Origin: Micromonospora sp. R77
Lineage (GTDB): Bacteria > Actinomycetota > Actinomycetes > Mycobacteriales > Micromonosporaceae
DNA: 64,000 nt
Reading direction: 5' to 3'
Assembly: GCF_022747945.1 (NCBI RefSeq)
Contig: NZ_JALDST010000001.1
Location: 5,208,001-5,272,000, forward strand
The notes under the pieces were generated by a model. The model was given only the letters and a program-made list of their open reading frames with translations. It had not been told where the DNA came from and ran no database searches. Positions 59,753 through 64,000 of this stretch are shown piece after piece; the first letter of the stretch is position 1; each line of letters opens with the position of its first letter. The position numbers were made by a program, and so were the translations under genes.

Positions 59753-61492
59753 ATGAGCAACGGCAGCCCGCGGGTCGCCGACCACATCATGTCCGCGCTC
59801 GCCGCGACCGGCGTCTCGCACGTCTTCGGCGTCGGCGGCGCGAACATCGAGGACCTGTACGACGCGGCCCACCGCACCGACGGGCGGATCCGCGCCGTGG
59901 TCGCCAAGCACGAGTTCGCCGCCGCCTGCATGGCCGAGGGGAGCGTCCGCGCCGCCGGTGGCCTCGGGGTCGTCATGGCCACCTCGGGTGCCGGGGCGAT
60001 GAACCTGGTGCCCGGCGTCGCCGAGGCGTACGCCGCCCGGGTGCCGCTGCTCGCGCTGGTCGGCCAGCCGCCGCGCGACCTGGAGGGTCGGGGCGCGTTC
60101 CAGGACTCCAGCGGGCGGGGCGGCGCGTTCGACGCGACCGAACTCTTCGGCACCATCTCCCGCTTCTGCGCCCGGGTCGACGACCCGGCGGACACCGGCA
60201 AGCTGCTCGCCGCGGCGATCGACGCGGCCCGGTCCCCACGCGGCGGTCCGGCCGTGCTGCTGCTGCCCAAGGACGTGCAGCAGGCCACGGTGGCCAGCTT
60301 CGCGCCGGTCGACCTGCTGCCCACCTCGGCGAGCGGGCCCGCGCCCGGCCGCCGGGCCGCCGCCGACCTGCTGGCCCGACCGTCGCCGACGGGGAGAGAT
60401 CCTCGTCGTCGCCGGGGACGGGGTCGGCCACGCCGACGCCCGCGCCGAGCTGGCCGCGCTGGTCGCGCGGCTGGACGCCTGGGTCGCGGTGACCCCGGAG
60501 GGCAAGGACGCCTTCCCCAACGACGACCCCCGGTTCGTCGGGGTGACCGGTGCGATCGGCCACCCCAGCGTCGGGCGCCGGCTCACCGCCGCCGCCCTCT
60601 GCGTGCTGGTGGGCACCCGGCTGCCGGTGATGGCCCGGCCGGGCTCGACGCGGCCCTGGCGACCGTCCCGCTGATCGGCTTCGACCCGGAGCCGCCCTTC
60701 GTCGCCCCCGCCGGCGGCGTGCCGCTGGTGCACGTCGACGGTGACCTGCGGGCGGAACTGCGGGCCGCCGTGGAGCTGCTGGCCGACGCTCCGCCGGCCC
60801 GGCCGGTGCGGCGGGATCCGGCCGGTCACCGTGAGTTCCTGGTCACCCCGACGCTGGACACCCCCGGCGTACGGCTGCCGGACGCGGTCCGGGCGATCGG
60901 GGACGCCGTGCCCGCCGACGCCACCGTGGTCTCGGACGCCGGCAACGCCAGCGCGGCGGCGGTGCACCACCTGCCCGTCCCGCCGCAAGGGCGATTCGTC
61001 ATCGCGCTCGGCATGGGCGGGATGGGGCACAGCTTCGGCGCGGGCATCGGGGCGGCGTTCGCCACCGGCCGGCGCAGCTACGTGCTCTCCGGTGACGGCG
61101 GCTTCTATGCCCACGGCATGGAGCTGCACACCGCCGTCGAGTACGACGTGCCGGTGACCTTCGTCGTGTTCAACAACAACGCCCACGCCATGTGCGTGAC
61201 CCGCGAGCAGCTGCTGCAGCACGCCGACTACTCGTACAACACGTTCAAGCCGGCGCAGCTCGCCGCCGGTGCGGCGGCCATGTTCCCGTCGCTGCCGGCG
61301 GTCCGGGCCGACACGGCCGACGAGCTGCGCGAGGCCCTGCTCGCCACCAACGACCGGCCGGGCCCGGCCCTGGTCTGTGTCGAGACCGACCCGGGGGAGA
61401 CCCCGCCGTTCGTGCCCTTCCTCCGCCTGATCGGCGACCCAACCATCCGTCCAGGAGGCAACCGTGCCGAGCACGTCCCACCCGTTGGCTGA
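59753..61492 (+). CDS. ThDP-dependent enzyme, acetolactate synthase-like, with compensating frameshifts
   Basis: The frame of about 580 residues is open throughout, but residues about 215-296 (60395-60640) are out of phase. In the alternative frame this stretch reads EILVVAGDGVGHADARAEL and later VTPEGKDAFPNDDPRFVG, clearly the native middle domain. One extra base near 60395 and one missing base near 60639 would explain it. The N-terminal PYR domain has the ThDP Glu in VVAKHEFAA, and the C-terminal PP domain has GDGGFYAHGMEL...FNNNAHAM (GDG..NN). Such enzymes decarboxylate 2-oxoacids and transfer the acyl anion to carbonyls or enones. The start at 59753 has AGGGGAGG. It overlaps the next gene by 29 bases. 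Confidence 0.8.
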   Translation: MSNGSPRVADHIMSALAATGVSHVFGVGGANIEDLYDAAHRTDGRIRAVVAKHEFAAACMAEGSVRAAGGLGVVMATSGAGAMNLVPGVAEAYAARVPLLALVGQPPRDLEGRGAFQDSSGRGGAFDATELFGTISRFCARVDDPADTGKLLAAAIDAARSPRGGPAVLLLPKDVQQATVASFAPVDLLPTSASGPAPGRRAAADLLARPSPTGRDPRRRRGRGRPRRRPRRAGRAGRAAGRLGRGDPGGQGRLPQRRPPVRRGDRCDRPPQRRAPAHRRRPLRAGGHPAAGDGPAGLDAALATVPLIGFDPEPPFVAPAGGVPLVHVDGDLRAELRAAVELLADAPPARPVRRDPAGHREFLVTPTLDTPGVRLPDAVRAIGDAVPADATVVSDAGNASAAAVHHLPVPPQGRFVIALGMGGMGHSFGAGIGAAFATGRRSYVLSGDGGFYAHGMELHTAVEYDVPVTFVVFNNNAHAMCVTREQLLQHADYSYNTFKPAQLAAGAAAMFPSLPAVRADTADELREALLATNDRPGPALVCVETDPGETPPFVPFLRLIGDPTIRPGGNRAEHVPPVG

Positions 61493-62117
61493 CATCCCCG
61501 ACCTGGTCCGCTGGGAGACCACCAGCCGCGACGCGCTGCTGGCGCAGGCCGCCGGGATGACCCACGCCGTCTACCCGCACGACGAGGTGTACGGCGACTT
61601 CTGCACCGTGCAGGACTACATCGACTGCCCGCCGGAGGAGGTGTTCGAGTACCTGTGCAACGTCCACAACCTGGACGAGTACACGTACAGCACGCGGGCG
61701 TTCGAGCCGACCGACACGCCGGGGCTCTATGTCGGCTGGGACACCCTGGCCGACGACACCCGGATCTACATGCGGCTGATCCCGAACCGGGAGGCGCTGA
61801 CCCTGGACTACCACTGCGCGTGGGACCAGGGCGAGGACCTGTGGATGATCTACCTGTTCCGGGTGGTGCCGGCCCAGCAGGTGCTCGGCCGGCCGGGGTC
61901 GGTGGTGACCTGGACGAACTGCCACCACCCGAACTACGACAAGAACCCGTACCCGGAGCTGGCCCCGGACCCGGACCGGCCCTGGGTGGGTGACTTCTGG
62001 CCGCTCTTCTACGCCGGCCACAAGATCGAGCTGACCAACCTCAAGCGGATCCTGGAGCACCGGCACCGCACCGGCCAGCCGATCTCGGTCATGCCCACCC
62101 CCGAGGCCGCCCGGTGA
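61464..62117 (+). CDS. SRPBCC-family protein 2 (aromatase/cyclase-like)
   Basis: The protein has 217 residues. The GTG at 61464 follows AGGAGG and lies within the 3' end of the ThDP gene. The motif VQDYIDCPPEEVFEYLCNVHNLDEYTYSTRAF marks a START/SRPBCC fold, followed by NREALTLDYHCAWDQGEDLWM and a conserved-looking THCHHPNYD-type stretch (WTNCHHPNYDKNPYPE). It is longer than the usual 150 residues. The stop overlaps the KASIII GTG (GTGA). The tight coupling with ThDP, KASIII and aminotransferase genes implies a shared pathway step. The specific function is unknown. Confidence 0.7.
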   Translation: MPSTSHPLADIPDLVRWETTSRDALLAQAAGMTHAVYPHDEVYGDFCTVQDYIDCPPEEVFEYLCNVHNLDEYTYSTRAFEPTDTPGLYVGWDTLADDTRIYMRLIPNREALTLDYHCAWDQGEDLWMIYLFRVVPAQQVLGRPGSVVTWTNCHHPNYDKNPYPELAPDPDRPWVGDFWPLFYAGHKIELTNLKRILEHRHRTGQPISVMPTPEAAR

Positions 62118-63109
62118 GGCCGGTCAGCCTGGTCGACGTCGGCAGCTACCTGCCGGACCGCGCGGTCGACACCCGGTACTACTTCGGCGACGAGCAGGTC
62201 TCCGACAGCCTGATGTTCCGCGCGCCGGCCGAACGGCGGCACGTGTCGCCGGACGAGACCGCCGCGAGCATGGCGGAGAAGGCGGCCCGGCCGATGCTGG
62301 AGCGGCTGGCCGAGGCGGGCGAGACCCAGGTCGACGTGCTGCTGACCAACGTCGCGCTGCCGGACCGGGTCTTCACCGGCGCGGGCGCCGACATCGCCGG
62401 CCGGCTCGGGCTCGACCCGGCCCCGGAGTGGATCATCGACGTGCACAACAGCGGCTGCGCGTCGTTCGTCTACATGATGAAGGTGGCCCGGCAGCTCATC
62501 GGCAGCGGCGCGGCCCGCACGGCGCTGATCTGCGCGGTGCAGAACACCGCCGGCAACCTCTTCGTCCAGACCGACGTGCGCCGGCGCAAGCACGCGCCGG
62601 TGCCCGGCGACGGGTGCGGCGTCGGGTTCCTGCGCGCCGGTGACGAGTCGCCCATCCTCGACGTGGTGTCCTACCAGGGCATCGAGTACGCCAACGACAT
62701 GGAGCTCAACGTCGACACCCGCCGTTACTGGGAGCCGGGCGAGGGACAGATCGACATCGGGTTCACCGACAGCAAGGTCGCGAAGATCATTGCGCGGGGC
62801 AACAAGCTGGTGCCGCAGGTGGCCACGCAGGTGTGCGACCGGATCGGCACCCCGACCCGGGACATCGACCTGCTGGTGACCAACCAGCCCAACCGGATGT
62901 TCCTGCGCAACTGGCGGGAGGCCCTGCAGGTCAAGCCCGAGCGGCACGTGGACACCTTCGACCGGTACGGCAACCTGTTCGGCGCGGGCATCCCGGTGAC
63001 CCTGGACCACGCCCGTACCGAGGGGCTGGTCCGCAAGGGCGACCTGGTCGTGCTCTCCGCGTTCGCACACGCCGGGGACTTCGCCGCCGCAGCGGCCGTG
63101 CGGTGGTGA
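62114..63109 (+). CDS. KASIII-like protein 2, catalytic His replaced by Asn
   Basis: The protein has 331 residues with a FabH-like fold: nucleophile Cys115 in DVHNSGCASFVYMMK, Asn287 in DRYGNLFGAGIP. The position of the catalytic His reads LLVTNQPNRMF (Asn257 instead of His). Several cluster KASIII homologues (CerJ, PtmR type) act as O- or N-acyltransferases or non-decarboxylative condensers rather than chain-extending synthases. This protein is distinct from the tetronate KASIII at 39150, to which it has little similarity outside the core motifs. It is followed after 73 bp by a class III aminotransferase. Confidence 0.78.
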   Translation: MRPVSLVDVGSYLPDRAVDTRYYFGDEQVSDSLMFRAPAERRHVSPDETAASMAEKAARPMLERLAEAGETQVDVLLTNVALPDRVFTGAGADIAGRLGLDPAPEWIIDVHNSGCASFVYMMKVARQLIGSGAARTALICAVQNTAGNLFVQTDVRRRKHAPVPGDGCGVGFLRAGDESPILDVVSYQGIEYANDMELNVDTRRYWEPGEGQIDIGFTDSKVAKIIARGNKLVPQVATQVCDRIGTPTRDIDLLVTNQPNRMFLRNWREALQVKPERHVDTFDRYGNLFGAGIPVTLDHARTEGLVRKGDLVVLSAFAHAGDFAAAAAVRW

Positions 63110-63182
63110 CCCGGCTGCCCGGCCGGCCCCCGCGCGACCGGGTTACCACCGTCCGTCCACACCAGAGCAGGAGTTGTCGCCG

Positions 63183-64000
63183 ATGACCGACACGTTCGCC
63201 GCACCCCGCGCCCACACCGCCGAGGAGCTGGCCGAGCTGGACCGCCGGCACCTGCTGCACCCGTTCACGCCGGTCGGCGTGAGCGAGCAGCTCGTGATCG
63301 TCTCCGGGCAGGGCTGCGAGGTCACCGACTCGCACGGCCGCCGCTACCTCGACGGCCGCAGCGGTCAGTACAACGCCACCCTCGGCTACGGCCACCCCCG
63401 GGTGCTCGCCGCGCTGCGCGAGCAGTCCGAAAAACTGATGACGTACGCCCTGCTCGGCGCCTCGAACGAGGCCGCGGTGCTGCTCGCGGCCAAGCTGGCC
63501 GAGCTGTACGGTGAACCGCTCACGCACAGCCTCTTCTGCAACTCCGGCTCGGAGGCGAACGAGGCGGCGGTCCGGATCGTGCGGATGTACCACGCGCTGC
63601 GCGGCCAGCCCGAACGCACCACCGTCCTGTCACTGGCCGAGGGCTACCACGGCACCACCCTCGCCATGTCGGCGATGACCGCGTCCCCGCTGCTGTGGGC
63701 CGGTTGCGGGCCGCAGCCCGCCGGGTTCGCGCACGTCCCGACCCCGCGCTGCGCGGCCTGTGCGGCCGGCGAGGCGCACGACGAGTGCGTGGTGCCCGGA
63801 CCGGAGGCCCTGGAGGAGGCGATCCTCGCCCAGGGTGCGGAGACGGTGGCCGCCTTCATCGTGGAGCCGGTGCTCGGGGTGGGCGGCATCCGCCCGCTGC
63901 CCGACGGCTACCTGCGGGCGGTCCGGGAGATCTGCGACCGGCACGGGGTGCTGCTGATCCTCGACGAGATCACCACCGGGCTGGGCCGTACCGGCGCCTG
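63183..64000 (+). CDS. Class III (omega-type) PLP aminotransferase, N-terminal part (cut by window end)
   Basis: The frame is open from ATG 63183 (AGGAG nine bases upstream) to the last base, giving 272 residues. It shows SGQGCEVTDSHGRRYLDGRSG, the NSGSEANEAAVRI phosphate-binding motif, EGYHGTTLAMSAMT, and LILDEITTGLGRTG ending in the cofactor Asp region. The Schiff-base Lys should come about 30 residues beyond the edge. A Cys-rich insert (PRCAACAAGEAHDEC) suggests a possible metal site, seen in some members of this family. It would aminate an aldehyde or ketone, perhaps the product of the ThDP enzyme. Confidence 0.88.
   Translation, partial: MTDTFAAPRAHTAEELAELDRRHLLHPFTPVGVSEQLVIVSGQGCEVTDSHGRRYLDGRSGQYNATLGYGHPRVLAALREQSEKLMTYALLGASNEAAVLLAAKLAELYGEPLTHSLFCNSGSEANEAAVRIVRMYHALRGQPERTTVLSLAEGYHGTTLAMSAMTASPLLWAGCGPQPAGFAHVPTPRCAACAAGEAHDECVVPGPEALEEAILAQGAETVAAFIVEPVLGVGGIRPLPDGYLRAVREICDRHGVLLILDEITTGLGRTGA

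Overview
The window looks like chromosomal DNA of a high-GC filamentous actinomycete, most likely Micromonosporaceae (Micromonospora-like). The reasons are the very high GC at third codon positions, many CBM2-bearing secreted polysaccharide hydrolases, GTG starts and short ATGA gene overlaps, and a FurA-KatG pair. The species assignment is inference; no rRNA or tRNA gene was found.

Layout. (1) 1-8245: plant cell-wall degradation. It holds the 3' end of a GH43 enzyme, a GH10 xylanase with CBM2, a CE1-type esterase with CBM2, a GH27 alpha-galactosidase with a ricin-type lectin domain, and a second CE1-type esterase with CBM2. LacI-type palindromic sites sit upstream of both divergent or operonic starts, and a decayed glycosidase-like fragment lies at 4756-4960. 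(2) 8435-11263: FurA and KatG, probably transcribed from a leaderless promoter. (3) 11278-15404: a secreted alpha-amylase with two CBM20 domains, a small membrane protein and an orphan Tat-type solute-binding protein. (4) 15493-20952: a single-chain acyl-CoA carboxylase of about 1,819 residues. (5) 21204-26467: a CBM2-pectate lyase, a DUF72 protein, a Bcr/CflA drug exporter and a methyltransferase.

(6) 26602 to the right edge: a large biosynthetic region. At its left border is a regulatory block: an EspR-like XRE regulator, a PAS-LuxR regulator, an ImmA/IrrE-type metallopeptidase and a MAB_1171c-type membrane protein. Four copies of a 17-bp motif lie before the first two genes. The core operon (30479-45569) reads: fatty-acyl-AMP ligase, two acyl-CoA-dehydrogenase-like flavoproteins, ACP, a KS-AT-ACP polyketide synthase (frameshifted in the KS-AT linker), KASIII, FkbH-type glyceryl-ACP synthase, ACP, E2-like acyltransferase, Sfp-type PPTase, FAD oxidoreductase and SRPBCC protein. 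The KASIII/FkbH/ACP/E2 block is the set known from agglomerin-type tetronate pathways, so an acyltetronate made from an unsaturated fatty-acyl starter and one malonate unit is the simplest prediction. A carboxyltransferase (possibly malonyl-CoA supply), with a tiny coupled leader ORF, follows.

From 48418 a second operon carries an aryl-acid adenylation-like protein, MqnE, a ferredoxin, MqnA and MqnC (three futalosine-pathway enzymes) and, overlapping MqnC, a dTDP-glucose 4,6-dehydratase. RmlA, a glycosyltransferase and a DegT sugar aminotransferase face it on the other strand. Finally a secreted GH20 hexosaminidase precedes a ThDP enzyme (two compensating frameshifts), a SRPBCC protein, a second KASIII lacking its catalytic His, and a class III aminotransferase cut by the window end. 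Taken together, the region appears to encode a glycosylated hybrid metabolite. The unusual idea is that futalosine chemistry supplies an aromatic acid building block; the alternative is that the mqn genes are ordinary menaquinone genes that happen to sit here. MqnB, MqnD, a thioesterase and the dehydrating hydrolase (Agg5 type) are not in the window.
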